NCBI GenBank assembly: GCA_910578395.1
Contig: CAJTPZ010000005.1
Coordinates: 201,719 to 236,135 of the forward strand
Source of the DNA: an uncultured Muribaculaceae bacterium
GTDB lineage: Bacteria; Bacteroidota; Bacteroidia; Bacteroidales; Muribaculaceae
Reading direction: 5' to 3'
Length of the DNA stretch: 34,417 nt
The notes beneath the pieces were generated by a model. The model ran no database searches, was not told the origin of the DNA, and was given only the letters and a program-made list of their open reading frames with translations. Positions within the stretch are counted from its first letter, which is position 1. Every line of letters begins with the position of its first letter. The translations under genes and the position numbers were made by a program. This document shows positions 1 to 8,400 of the stretch, one piece after another.

Positions 1-109
1 GAAGGTCGGTTCGCGTTGGAGAAGCCAATTTTTAGAGTCAAATATTCCTATTGTCTGGGTGTCGAAAAAAAAGCGAAAGTCGACCGAAGGTCAGTTCGCG
101 CTGGCGAAC
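1..109. repeat. Pair of ~24-bp imperfect direct repeats
   Basis: Positions 1-24 and 86-109 share the pattern GAAGGTC(G/A)GTTCGCG(T/C)TGG followed by a short A-rich end. They lie 85 bp apart, which is not a multiple of three. The second copy forms a perfect hairpin: GTTCGC at 94-99, loop GCTG, GCGAAC at 104-109. The first copy is cut by the window edge, so more copies may lie outside. No gene is visible here. This may be a small dispersed palindromic repeat that also serves as part of the terminator of the neighbouring minus-strand gene. Confidence 0.5.
65..109 (-). terminator. Probable terminator of the TonB-domain gene
   Basis: Read on the minus strand, the hairpin GTTCGC-CAGC-GCGAAC (109 to 94) is followed by a second, overlapping foldback. 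In that one GCGAA (99-95) can pair with TTCGC (77-73) around an inner GACC/GGTC stem. An uninterrupted run of eight T residues (72-65) follows immediately. This is the layout of an intrinsic terminator about 40 bp after the stop codon of the gene that ends at 151. Confidence 0.6.
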
Positions 110-150
110 CCCTTTATTAAGCAATTATAATTTACTTTGGAGCTATTATT

Positions 151-600
151 TCATAGTCTGAAAGCTATGGGCAGTACACAGTAGACCGCCACTTTCCTTC
201 CTTCGACTGTCCCCGGTTCCCATTTCGGCATTTTTTCTATTAGCCGCACGGCTTCAGCGTCAAGTGACGGATGGGCACTTTTCATCACACTTATTTCTCT
301 TATTGATCCATCGGCACTGACAACAAAACCACAAGTCACACGTCCTTCGATATTTTGCTCGTAAGCGCTTGCCGGATACCGTCGCATTGCATTTATGTAC
401 CGCATCAATGATATCGTGCCTCCTGGAAAACTGGGAGCGACATCAACTGCATTGTATTCATATACAGTCATATTGCTTCCCTGGCCCGATATGTGGTGTA
501 CAGCACGGACAGTCTGCGCCTTGCCTGTGAGCATGGCTATGTTGAAAAAAAATATTATAAATGCCAGTCTGGCTACATTTCCCATTATGGATGAACTCAT
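151..600 (-). CDS. TonB C-terminal-domain (energy transducer-like) protein
   Basis: A 149-residue secreted or periplasmic protein. The ATG at 600 gives a clean signal peptide (hydrophobic ARLAFIIFFFNIAMLTG, then KAQ); an ATG at 585 would do the same. A longer reading frame reaches 714 but puts polar sequence before the signal, so I reject that start. The C-terminal ~95 residues match the TonB C-terminal fold: the PSFPGG entry motif, ..YPASAYEQNIEGRVTCGFVV, then SADGSIREISVMKSAHPSLDAEAVRLIEKMPKWEPG split over two strands and a helix. In the family this domain contacts TonB boxes of outer-membrane transporters or serves as a partner module. There is no proline-rich linker, so it is probably a stand-alone periplasmic version rather than a full TonB. 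It is divergent from pheA and has its own terminator. Confidence 0.8.
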   Translation of the reverse strand: MSSSIMGNVARLAFIIFFFNIAMLTGKAQTVRAVHHISGQGSNMTVYEYNAVDVAPSFPGGTISLMRYINAMRRYPASAYEQNIEGRVTCGFVVSADGSIREISVMKSAHPSLDAEAVRLIEKMPKWEPGTVEGRKVAVYCVLPIAFRL

Positions 601-826
601 AGGAGAGGTTGAGTGATGATTTAAGGTTTGCGTGTGGGGGCTGCGCACGCGCATGGTTTTGGTCAAGAGAGAAAGACTGTTCACAAAGAAAAAAAGCCAC
701 ACGGATATTTGCAACTTGTCTCACGTTGATTTGATAATGATTATTATTGTTTTGCGTTTGTTCACATTTTGATGTTTTCTATTAACCTTTGTGTCGGTAG
801 GGAGCATGATAAATCTAAACTCTTGC

Positions 827-834
827 TATCTTTG
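827..834 (+). promoter_or_regulatory. Bacteroidetes -7 promoter element for pheA
   Basis: TATCTTTG matches the TAnnTTTG -7 consensus exactly. No good TTTG -33 element is visible at the usual 19-20 bp spacing. Transcription would begin near 840, leaving about 17 nt of leader before the ATG at 857. This position also rules out the upstream GTG at 791, which would lie ahead of the promoter. Confidence 0.6.
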
Positions 835-856
835 CACCTCTATCAATCATAATACG

Positions 857-1705
857 ATGAGTACAAGAGTAACCATTCAAGGTGTGGCCGGATGTTACCA
901 CGACGCCGCTGCCAGAGAGTATTTTGCAGGACAGGAAATCACTACAATTCCTTGCGATACATTTCCTGACATGTTTGCAGCGCTTTCTTCTGATGCCTCG
1001 CTTCTTGGCATCCTTGCCATAGAGAATACTATTGCCGGCAGCATTCTTCCCAATCATGAACTTCTGCGTAAAAGCAATCTTGAGATAATAGGGGAGCACA
1101 AGATGCGGATATCGCATGTTCTTGCGGCTCTTCCCGGAGAGACATTCGATACTCTTTATGAGGTAAATTCACATCCTATGGCTCTCATGCAATGCGAGCA
1201 ATATCTCCGCACTCATCCTGGGATGAAGATGATCGAGAAATTCGATACCGCGGGGTCGGCACGTGAGATTGCCGAGCAATCGCTTCGCGGACATGCTGCT
1301 GTGTGCGGTGAATATGCCGCCGGGCTCTACGGTCTCGACATACTTGCCAAGGGCATAGAGACCAATAAGCGCAACTTCACGCGCTTTCTTATTTTGGCAG
1401 ATCCGCTTGTCGCCCGTGAGATGAAGCCGCGCGACGAAGAACTTGACAAGGCTTCGGTGGTATTCACTTTGCCTCACACTCATGGAGCGCTCTCCAAAGT
1501 TCTTACAATATTCTCTTTCTACGATATCAACCTATCCAAGATCCAGTCGTTGCCTGTTATCGGCCGTGAGTGGGAGTACAGGTTCTATGTTGACCTCACT
1601 TTCGACAGTTTTGTCCGCTACCGTCAGGCCCTCGATGCAGTGCGTCCGCTTATCAACGACTTTCGTGTCCTCGGAGAGTACAAAGAATGTAAAAACCGAA
1701 TCTGA
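857..1705 (+). CDS. pheA: Prephenate dehydratase
   Basis: A 282-residue monofunctional prephenate dehydratase that converts prephenate to phenylpyruvate, the committed step to phenylalanine, in the cytosol. The N-terminal ~180 residues form the catalytic domain, ending with the NFTRFLIL block that contains the TRF signature. The C-terminal ~80 residues are an ACT domain (SVVFTLPHTHGALSKVLTIF). In that domain the region that is ESRP in many PheA proteins reads IQSLPVIGREWEYRFYVDL; I recall the same form from other Bacteroidales. There is no fused chorismate mutase. I choose the ATG at 857 because it follows the -7 box at 827 and begins directly with the domain; a GTG at 791 is in frame but lies upstream of the promoter. 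The gene is 2 bp ahead of the aminotransferase, so the two are very likely cotranscribed. Confidence 0.92.
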   Translation: MSTRVTIQGVAGCYHDAAAREYFAGQEITTIPCDTFPDMFAALSSDASLLGILAIENTIAGSILPNHELLRKSNLEIIGEHKMRISHVLAALPGETFDTLYEVNSHPMALMQCEQYLRTHPGMKMIEKFDTAGSAREIAEQSLRGHAAVCGEYAAGLYGLDILAKGIETNKRNFTRFLILADPLVAREMKPRDEELDKASVVFTLPHTHGALSKVLTIFSFYDINLSKIQSLPVIGREWEYRFYVDLTFDSFVRYRQALDAVRPLINDFRVLGEYKECKNRI

Positions 1706-1707
1706 TC

Positions 1708-2880
1708 ATGCAGCATTCACAACCTGCCATACGGCCAGCCGACCGCGTCAGTGACGTCAAAGAATACTATTTCTCTACAAAACTGCGTGAGATCGCACGC
1801 ATGAAAGCAGCCGGAGCCGATGTAATCTCTCTGGGTATAGGAGGCCCCGACCGTCCACCGCACTCTTCAGTCATCTCCGCTCTTGCCGAAGAAGCAGCAA
1901 TGCCCGGCAACCATTCTTATCAGCCTTACGTGGGCATCCCTCAGTTGCGCGAGGCCTTCGCCGGCTGGTACAACCGCATATATGGTGTCACGCTCGACCC
2001 TGATACACAGATACAGCCTCTGATCGGCTCAAAGGAAGGCATACTGCATATTTCGCTTGCGTTTCTCAATCCGGGGGATGGTGTGCTTGTGCCTGATCCT
2101 GGCTATCCTACCTACTCGTCGGTTAGCAACCTTGTGGGGGCCGAGATCCACACTTATGATCTGACACCGGAAAATGGATGGTATCCTGATTTTGATCTCA
2201 TAGAGCGCACAGTTCCTCTCGATCGGGTGAAAATCATGTGGTTGAATTATCCGCATATGCCTACTGGAACCCCGGCGACACTCGATATCTTCCGGCGTGC
2301 TGTCGATTTCGGCCGGAATCACGGTATCGTCATAGCCCATGACAACCCATATAGCTTCATTCTCAACCGTGAGCCGCTAAGCATACTTCAGGTGCCTGGA
2401 GCCGCCGATGTTGCGATCGAGATGAATTCACTCTCCAAGAGCCATAATATGGCCGGTTGGCGTATTGCCATGCTTGCGTCCAATCCGCAGTTTGTCCAGT
2501 GGATTCTACGGGTGAAGAGCAATGTAGACTCAGGACAGTTCCGCCCGATGATGATGGCTGCCGTACATGCGCTTTCGCTCGGATCGGAATGGTACGATAC
2601 ATTGAATGAGGAATATTCCCGTCGACGTCTCATTGCCGAGGATATTATGAAAGCGCTTGGCTGCACATTTGATCCGGCTCAGCGTGGACTTTTCCTGTGG
2701 GGACGTGTTTCTGATGATGAAATATCAGGACAGGCGCTTGCCGATCGGTTGCTTGCCGATCGCCATATATTCATAACACCAGGGTTTATTTTCGGCTCTC
2801 AGGGAGAAAGATATGTGCGTATTTCGCTGTGTGCCACCGTAGAGCGGCTTAAAGAGGCGCTTGACAGGCTTTCAAAATAA
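1708..2880 (+). CDS. Class I/II PLP-dependent aminotransferase
   Basis: A 390-residue fold-type I aminotransferase. Visible family features are the glycine-rich N-terminal segment VISLGIGGPD, the substrate/PLP region NYPHMPTGTPA, the HDNPYS aspartate-tyrosine block, and the Schiff-base lysine in SLSKSHNMAGWR (K244). Near the C-terminus RISLC supplies the carboxylate-binding Arg. It is related to the LL-diaminopimelate/aspartate aminotransferase group. Its position 2 bp after pheA suggests it transaminates phenylpyruvate or 4-hydroxyphenylpyruvate to the amino acid; that role is inferred from context. In several Bacteroides the same pair is followed by DAHP synthase/chorismate mutase and tyrA. 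Here it is followed by tRNA genes, so the operon is shorter. Confidence 0.88.
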   Translation: MQHSQPAIRPADRVSDVKEYYFSTKLREIARMKAAGADVISLGIGGPDRPPHSSVISALAEEAAMPGNHSYQPYVGIPQLREAFAGWYNRIYGVTLDPDTQIQPLIGSKEGILHISLAFLNPGDGVLVPDPGYPTYSSVSNLVGAEIHTYDLTPENGWYPDFDLIERTVPLDRVKIMWLNYPHMPTGTPATLDIFRRAVDFGRNHGIVIAHDNPYSFILNREPLSILQVPGAADVAIEMNSLSKSHNMAGWRIAMLASNPQFVQWILRVKSNVDSGQFRPMMMAAVHALSLGSEWYDTLNEEYSRRRLIAEDIMKALGCTFDPAQRGLFLWGRVSDDEISGQALADRLLADRHIFITPGFIFGSQGERYVRISLCATVERLKEALDRLSK

Positions 2881-2908
2881 ATCTTTTGTCAAAAAAAGTC
2901 ATTAAAAG

Positions 2909-2940
2909 TTTTGCACGTTCAAAAATAATGCCTACCTTTG
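2909..2940 (+). promoter_or_regulatory. Promoter of the tRNA cluster
   Basis: A textbook Bacteroidetes promoter: a -33 element TTTTG at 2909-2913, a 19-bp spacer, and a -7 element TACCTTTG at 2933-2940. Transcription would begin about 2946, some 35 nt before the first tRNA. It lies 28 bp after the aminotransferase stop codon. Confidence 0.75.
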
Positions 2941-2981
2941 CAACGCAAACGCGAAAAATAAGCCGGTTGTAAGAGTAGATT

Positions 2982-3054
<73 letters not shown>

Positions 3055-3128
3055 CAAAAAGAGTAAATTAAACTTATTTGCACAGGATCTTTGTCAGCCC
3101 ACCGTTTAGCGGCGACTTCTCCTATCCT

Positions 3129-3204
<76 letters not shown>

Positions 3205-3256
3205 TTTTTTCCAAAGCAGGAGAAGGCGACAGGTTGACAGAAATCGTGCAAGCAAT

Positions 3257-3340
3257 GTCCGGATGGCGGAATTGGTAGACGCGCTACTTTGAGGGGGTAG
3301 TGAGCATTCGCTCGTGTGAGTTCGAGTCTCATTTCGGACA
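3257..3340 (+). tRNA. tRNA-Leu (anticodon GAG)
   Basis: An 84-nt class II tRNA. The acceptor stem is GTCCGGA (3257-3263) with TTCGGAC (3333-3339) and discriminator A. The anticodon stem CTACT/GGTAG closes on a U-G pair around loop TTGAGGG, giving anticodon GAG. A long variable arm (GAGC-ATTC-GCTC) confirms the leucine type. No CCA is encoded. An intrinsic terminator follows within 30 bp, closing the tRNA unit. Confidence 0.95.
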
Positions 3341-3370
3341 CTTTATGTAAATCTCAGGTGATTGGTTAGA

Positions 3371-3390
3371 AAATCCCCTGGGATTTTTTT
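3371..3390 (+). terminator. Intrinsic terminator of the tRNA cluster
   Basis: AAATCC (3371-3376), a short CCTG loop and GGATTT (3381-3386) form the stem, and the T run continues from 3384 to 3391. It lies 30 bp after tRNA-Leu and ends the tRNA transcript. Confidence 0.75.
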
Positions 3391-3511
3391 TATATTATTG
3401 TCCCCGCTTTTTAATCAATTTCGGGTCTATACCGACGAAAACACTCTGAGCCGTCACGCCTATAGCTGTTTTCGCAGTGTACTTTCAAAACAATCACAAC
3501 TGTGTCTTTTA

Positions 3512-3556
3512 TTTTGGGACAATATTTATTATTTTTGTCCGAAAATTTAGGACAAT
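3512..3556 (+). promoter_or_regulatory. Promoter with GGACAA operator-like repeats
   Basis: An inverted repeat pairs TTTTGGGACAA (3512-3522) with TTGTCCGAAAA (3535-3545), one mismatch in 11. It encloses and overlaps a -7-like element TATTTTTG (3530-3537). A third half-site GGACAAT sits directly before the start codon (3550-3556). A fourth, inverted, ATTGTCCC lies about 115 bp upstream, just after the tRNA terminator (near 3396-3403). The arrangement suggests a repressor covering the promoter of the ATPase gene, with a very short leader. The regulator is unknown; autoregulation is a guess. Confidence 0.5.
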
Positions 3557-4861
3557 ATGGATAAGCTATATATAAAAACCCAGATTGCAATGCGTCAGGC
3601 GGAGTTTCCTACCGACCTTAAAAAACGCGAAAATATGCTTCCAATAAACGAAGGCAAGATTGTCACAATACCGGGAGTCAGACGTTGTGGCAAGACATCA
3701 AGAATGGAAGTTGTTGTGAATGAACTCTTGTCTTCCGGAGTCGCGCGCGAGCGATTTTTATGGGTCAGTTTCGATGATGAACGTCTTGTCCGCTTGACTG
3801 TCGACGAACTTGACCAGATAATAGAGGCTTATAGGGAAATGTACCCCGATATTGATATATCATCAGTATATATGTTTTTTGACGAGATACAGTTGATTGA
3901 AGGTTGGGAGTATTTTGTAATGCGCCTTTACAAGCATTATTCAAAAAACATATATATCAGCGGTAGCAATGCCACAATGCTTGGCAGTGAACTAAAATCG
4001 GCATTACGAGGATGGCCGCAGGAGGAAGAAACGCTGCCACTCTCTTTCCGCGAATATTGCGACTTCAAAGAAATAAAGACTGACAGCTGGTTGGAAGCGA
4101 ATATGGCAAAATTGCGTAATGCCTTTATCGCATATAATAGCGAAGGTGGTTTTCCGGAGGTAGTGCTGACAGAAAATCCTCTGCATAGAGCAAAAATATT
4201 GCAGACTTATTTTGACACCATGCTGTTAAAAGATCTGGTAGAGCATTACGGGCTGTCTAATATAGAGGTGTTGCGCTACTATCTCAAACGTATAATGGCT
4301 AATCTCACAAAGCCGACTTCAATACGTGCGATACACGGAGATATAAAATCCCGTGGTCTTAAAGTAAGTAAGGATAACCTTTATGAATGGGCGAATTATG
4401 CTTGCGACATCTTTATGTTTATCCGTATTTCCAATTACAGCAAGTCGTTACAAAAAATTGAAAGTTCAAAGCCTAAATATTACTGTATAGACAATGGGTT
4501 ACGAGATGCTGTGCTGTTGCCTCAAAGTGACGATAATGGCAAAAAGCTTGAAAATACGGTATTTCTGCAACTTTACCGCCAGCGTACACCTGTTGACCGG
4601 ATATTTTATTATCAGGGGAAAGGTGAATGTGATTTTGTGGTGCAGCGTGGAGTTGAGATTGACAGACTTATTCAAGTGACATGGGATATGAGCGATGATG
4701 AAACACGTCGAAGGGAAATCAATGGAATTACAGAAGCCGCAGAAGCTACCGGTTGCAGAAATTTATATATTATCACATCTGATGCCACGGAAGAAATCAA
4801 CCTTGATAACGGTGTAGTCATTCATGTTCTTCCGGCTTGGAGATGGTTATTGAGTATCTGA
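3557..4861 (+). CDS. AAA_14/DUF4143 family ATPase
   Basis: A 434-residue protein of the common prokaryotic AAA_14 plus DUF4143 family. Walker A is GVRRCGKTS (K46) and Walker B is MFFDEIQ (D109, E110). The central part (about 150-300) is a winged-helix-like DUF4143 segment. The C-terminal ~100 residues resemble a PD-(D/E)XK fold: YYQGKGECDFVVQ, then LIQVTWDM, in which the usual basic catalytic residue is not obvious. The physiological role of this family is not established; members are common in accessory and host-associated genomes. The gene is visibly more AT-rich than its neighbours and sits directly after a tRNA cluster, which fits horizontal acquisition. Its promoter carries the repeats described at 3512-3556. 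Upstream and downstream genes are not part of its operon. Confidence 0.85.
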   Translation: MDKLYIKTQIAMRQAEFPTDLKKRENMLPINEGKIVTIPGVRRCGKTSRMEVVVNELLSSGVARERFLWVSFDDERLVRLTVDELDQIIEAYREMYPDIDISSVYMFFDEIQLIEGWEYFVMRLYKHYSKNIYISGSNATMLGSELKSALRGWPQEEETLPLSFREYCDFKEIKTDSWLEANMAKLRNAFIAYNSEGGFPEVVLTENPLHRAKILQTYFDTMLLKDLVEHYGLSNIEVLRYYLKRIMANLTKPTSIRAIHGDIKSRGLKVSKDNLYEWANYACDIFMFIRISNYSKSLQKIESSKPKYYCIDNGLRDAVLLPQSDDNGKKLENTVFLQLYRQRTPVDRIFYYQGKGECDFVVQRGVEIDRLIQVTWDMSDDETRRREINGITEAAEATGCRNLYIITSDATEEINLDNGVVIHVLPAWRWLLSI

Positions 4862-4990
4862 CATAACGACCGATAAATGTTTTTTAGTCGTTCTATAATA
4901 TGAACCGACTTTATCCGTACAAAACTACCGAATATATATAAGTTGTCCTGAACTTGGTACAGAGGAGGATTTTTACGAAATAATACAATA

Positions 4991-5032
4991 AATGCGTGTG
5001 TCATATTACATATTAATATTGGCACACGCATT
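4991..5032. repeat. Long imperfect inverted repeat
   Basis: AATGCGTGTG (4991-5000) is matched perfectly by CACACGCATT (5023-5032). The match extends inward with one G-T pair and an AT-rich ATATT/AATAT section, so about 15 of 18 positions can pair. No long T run follows on either strand. It may be a bidirectional transcription end for the ATPase gene or the scar of a small mobile palindrome. Confidence 0.5.
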
Positions 5033-5108
5033 GGTCTATTTATTGAACAAATTTTTATTCCAGCAATTCGACAGGTTTTTTTTATATCCTCGTCTATTTC
5101 TCGATATC

Positions 5109-5168
5109 TTTAATGACTGATTGCATGAGAAGCCCGTTGTGCGGGCGCAACATGCTTGTACACCGGGT
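5109..5168. repeat. Structured ~60-bp intergenic repeat, copy 1
   Basis: The unit begins TTTAATGACTGATTGCA and continues through GCCCGTTGTGCGGGC to CACCGGGT. It is 47/49 identical to copy 2 over 5109-5157. Inside it GCCCG/CGGGC form a hairpin. In this copy GCATG (5123-5127) and CATGC (5151-5155) form a second, enclosing stem, and the downstream CACCGG can pair with CC..GGTG. No reading frame fits. Copy 2 starts 131 bp later. Confidence 0.6.
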
Positions 5169-5239
5169 TCACTTTGTTTCCTTGGTGCTGATTTGTGGCC
5201 GCTGCTCTTCGGCTTTGTCGTGTGAGTGATATTTTACCG

Positions 5240-5298
5240 TTTAATGACTGATTGCAAGAGAAGCCCGTTGTGCGGGCGCAACATACTTAGCACCGGGT
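5240..5298. repeat. Structured ~60-bp intergenic repeat, copy 2
   Basis: It is nearly identical to copy 1 (T to A and G to A changes within the first 49 bp). The two substitutions break the outer GCATG/CATGC stem present in copy 1, but the inner GCCCG/CGGGC hairpin is preserved. Its CACCGGGT end begins a perfect 8-bp hairpin with ACCCGGTG at 5310-5317. Confidence 0.6.
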
Positions 5299-5317
5299 GA
5301 GCGCAGAGAACCCGGTG
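5291..5317. repeat. 8-bp perfect hairpin following repeat copy 2
   Basis: CACCGGGT (5291-5298) and ACCCGGTG (5310-5317) pair perfectly around an 11-nt loop, followed by TTTG on the plus strand. It could end a short plus-strand transcript from the repeat region. No T run longer than three is present, so the terminator function is uncertain. Confidence 0.45.
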
Positions 5318-5422
5318 TTTGTGCGTTCAAGTTAAGCAAATAGCTACATCGTAGCGTCACAAAAAGTGTTTTTACCGCTCCGTTGTTTTGTCAGTGGGGC
5401 ACAGCTTTGTGATTTCGTCAAT

Positions 5423-5457
5423 AAAAAAACATCGCCCGCGTTGTTCAAGACGCGGGC
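5423..5457 (-). terminator. Intrinsic terminator of the fimbrial operon
   Basis: On the minus strand GCCCGCGT (5457-5450) pairs perfectly with ACGCGGGC (5441-5434) around an 8-nt loop. After GATG a run of seven T residues follows (5429-5423). It begins 20 bp after the stop codon of the last fimbrial gene. Confidence 0.88.
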
Positions 5458-5477
5458 AATTATGGTTTTTGCAGATA

Positions 5478-8400
5478 TCAGCGTTGTACGCACCTGATAA
5501 AGACTGCATCATATCCGTTGTTCATATTTGTTTCTCCGATAGGAAAGAAATCAAATGTGAAATAATTGAAGTCCCATCCTGCGGTTCTGTCCAGGTCTGC
5601 ATCATTCAGTTCCTGATGCTGGGTATCTGCGGCAGTTTTTCCATCTACTACGCTCTTTATCCAGTAAATGGCTCCGGGACGCATAAACAGGTCGAAGAAC
5701 AGTGGCGCATCATTGATTGACTGAGGGTATGCGACATGTCCCCATGGGACGTTGAAATATCCCCATCGATTGTTGCAGCTATACCTCAGCACTCCCCAAT
5801 ATAGTGTTGAATTGTCGTCATTAAGTGCGTCATTTGATGGCGGGTTGACGGGATTGATTCCTGACGTCGGGCCGGCATTCCAGTTGACCGTAACGGTGGA
5901 ATTAGGACGTCGTAGTGTTTCTCTTCGATGACCGTAGCCCGATGCGCCTATCGGGAAGAATAGATTTTTTCCGTTGACTTTATTGTAGACAAAGCAACCT
6001 CTCATGCCTCCGGTCTTGTTTTTGTAGTCATATCCGTAGACTTGAGTAATGTTATCGAGAGTCTCGTTTGACTCATCACCGTATAGAACTCCGTAGCCCT
6101 GTGCGATCTCTTCACTCTTGTAGAGGGCTATGTAGTCATTGTAGTTGGCTATGTCAGTGTTTGCCAGTGATGGTTTTTGAAATGTTGTGGTTGTCTGGTT
6201 GCTGGTAGCTACTATTGCATCCCATTCAGCTTTTGTGAGTTTGTTTCCAGGTGCAGCAGCGTTTCCTACAAAGTCTTTCGGCTCGACATTTATCCAGGGC
6301 GACCGGTTGTTCTTGTTTTTGAGAGCATCGATGCCGGTCCAGTTGTTCCATTTAAACAATGACCCTTCATCAAGCGGATTTGCAGCAAGATGTCCGCCGT
6401 CACGCATGTTGGCTGTGTACCATCTTGCTCCTCCATTGACAAGCTGGACAGGTTTGTCTCCCTTTTTGATGAATATCAGGTGATAACATGAGAAGTTGTT
6501 ATACTCAACACGTATTATGGCATCGCCTTCACCTGCTTTGAAGTTTATATTGAAATCGATATTCGATCCCGTCTTTCCATATACCGATGTCACATTGATA
6601 TTCTCTATGGGCTTGCCTTCTATTGCTTGATACGTGATTGTTTCTTTTTTTGTAGTCGTTGTTTCGCTGTCGCCTGTGAGAGAAACAATGTCACCTTTTA
6701 TCACATATGCCTTCCACGGACCGTCGGATTCCAATGGCCTGAAGTTTTCCGAGTCTTCATTTGGAAGAATTTTGAGTACTACGTGGAACGGACTGTTGTT
6801 TGTGGCCGAACGCCAGATTCCTTTTGGGTTTACTACGCGCTGTGCCTGTTTGATTGTGACAATATCCTCATAAGTGTTGTTGTCAGACAGTGTGGCGGTG
6901 ATCTTTACCTTGGCCTCGCGCTGATATGCGACGAACGGATTGTTGCCGGTGTAGGCAGTTGCTTTTATAAGCTGCTTGGCGCGTGTGTACATCGGCAACT
7001 GGAATTTGTAAGTGTTGCCCGATTTATCATTTTCTACAGTTACGTTGTACACATCCGAAGCCAATGCTCCGTTGCCGGTGGAGTGCTCTCCGTCCTGTAT
7101 ATCATGCTCGTTTTCCATGTACACTCTTTCGCCTCGTTTGGGACTTTTGTTGTAATATTCCTTATTGGCATCGAGATTCCATGGTTTGGCCTTGGTAATG
7201 ACAAGATCTGTTGTTTTGTGCAACGATAGAAATCCGTTCCATGGATATGTGGCGGGTTTGTCCATCGGATACCAGTATGTAAGTCCTGTCGGATCAGCCG
7301 GAGCCCATCCGTTTTCGATTATCTCTGCTTTCAGTCCTGTCACAGACACGCCCGGTTCTGTATCGATCTGCAACGGAAGCATCATGGAGTGGTTGTAGAG
7401 ATATGAGATATAGTATGGATTTGGAATTTTCATACCGGGCTCACGTTCATATTCAATATGCCAGTCCACATCGTTGGCATATCCGTTGAAGTGCATAGTG
7501 AGCTTGTAGTGGTGGTTGCGCTGAGCGTCAAAGTCAAGATGAGTGTCTTTGCCGAGCATAAAACGATATATTATGTCACCGCTCGTCATGTCATTGGTGT
7601 TGTTGGACTGATAGTGGGCCGTGACTTCTATATATGTACCGTATTTCTTGGCATCTTTATAGGCGCTGTTGTCCTTGTCGTTTCCATTGGGATACGACGG
7701 TTTGTTACCGCTGTGTCCGTCGTCTACTACCTGTGATTTGTCTGACTCGGTGCCATGTTCTCCTTGTCCCTGCATGTTTTCATAGAAAAACAGGGCATTC
7801 ACGTTCTCTCCGTGTTGGGCTGCGATCTGTTCGTTATAGGATCCTGTGCCAAGTGCAGTGGTGTTGAATCCATATATCGGTCGTCCGCTTGAGATTGCCG
7901 CGTCCCAGTTTTTGTCGTAGGTTGTCGATCCCGGATTGTCGGTGTAGTCAATTGACTGTCCGGTAGCGATGAGCTGGTTTATTGCGTCGGGAGTATTGTC
8001 TTTGCCGAGAAAACAGTTTGCGGGAATATCCTTGATTGTCGCACTCTTTAGATATATTGTGATATTTTCCTTGAGTTTGCGGGCATCGAATGCGATTGTC
8101 ACTTTCGATGCGAGACGCTTGATCCAGGAGTGCATTTTCACGTTCGGACGGTTTATAACCATTGTCGGCGCTTCAAATCCGCTGCTTTTCTTTGTGTTTT
8201 CGGGTGTGAAGTATCCGAACATCTGGCTGTTTGCACCTATATTATCCTTGTCCCACTGCACAGAGATATTTTTGAGGTCGCTTTCGGTTGCGATTTTATC
8301 CTGGGCGAGCAGCTTTGAATCCACGTTAGCTACAGCATACATGCGGTATTTTCCATACGGGATTCCGGAGAGGCTGAAAGATGCCTTGGTGGTCTTTGTT

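Larger units (their letters stand above)
4862..5477. other. 616-bp convergent intergenic region without a gene
   Basis: This stretch lies between the 3' ends of the ATPase gene (plus) and the fimbrial operon (minus). I see no credible coding sequence. It holds a weak hairpin after the ATPase stop (AACGAC 4865-4870 with GTCGTT 4887-4892), a long inverted repeat at 4991-5032, two copies of a structured repeat at 5109 and 5240, a GCTAC-ATC-GTAGC hairpin near 5342-5354, and the terminator of the fimbrial operon at 5423-5457. Confidence 0.7.

Noticed and set aside
791..856. GTG start extending pheA by 22 codons
   Set aside because: It lies upstream of the -7 element at 827, and the added residues do not belong to the family.
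4822..5031. 69-codon minus-strand frame after the ATPase
   Set aside because: It overlaps the ATPase 3' end, has no promoter, and most of it covers the inverted repeat.
5109..5298. CRISPR array
   Set aside because: There are only two repeats with a ~80-bp gap, the repeats are long and structured, and there are no cas genes.
6627..7229. 200-codon open frame antisense to the probable tip gene
   Set aside because: Long antisense frames are common here because of codon bias; the minus-strand gene has a signal, lipobox, domains and terminator.
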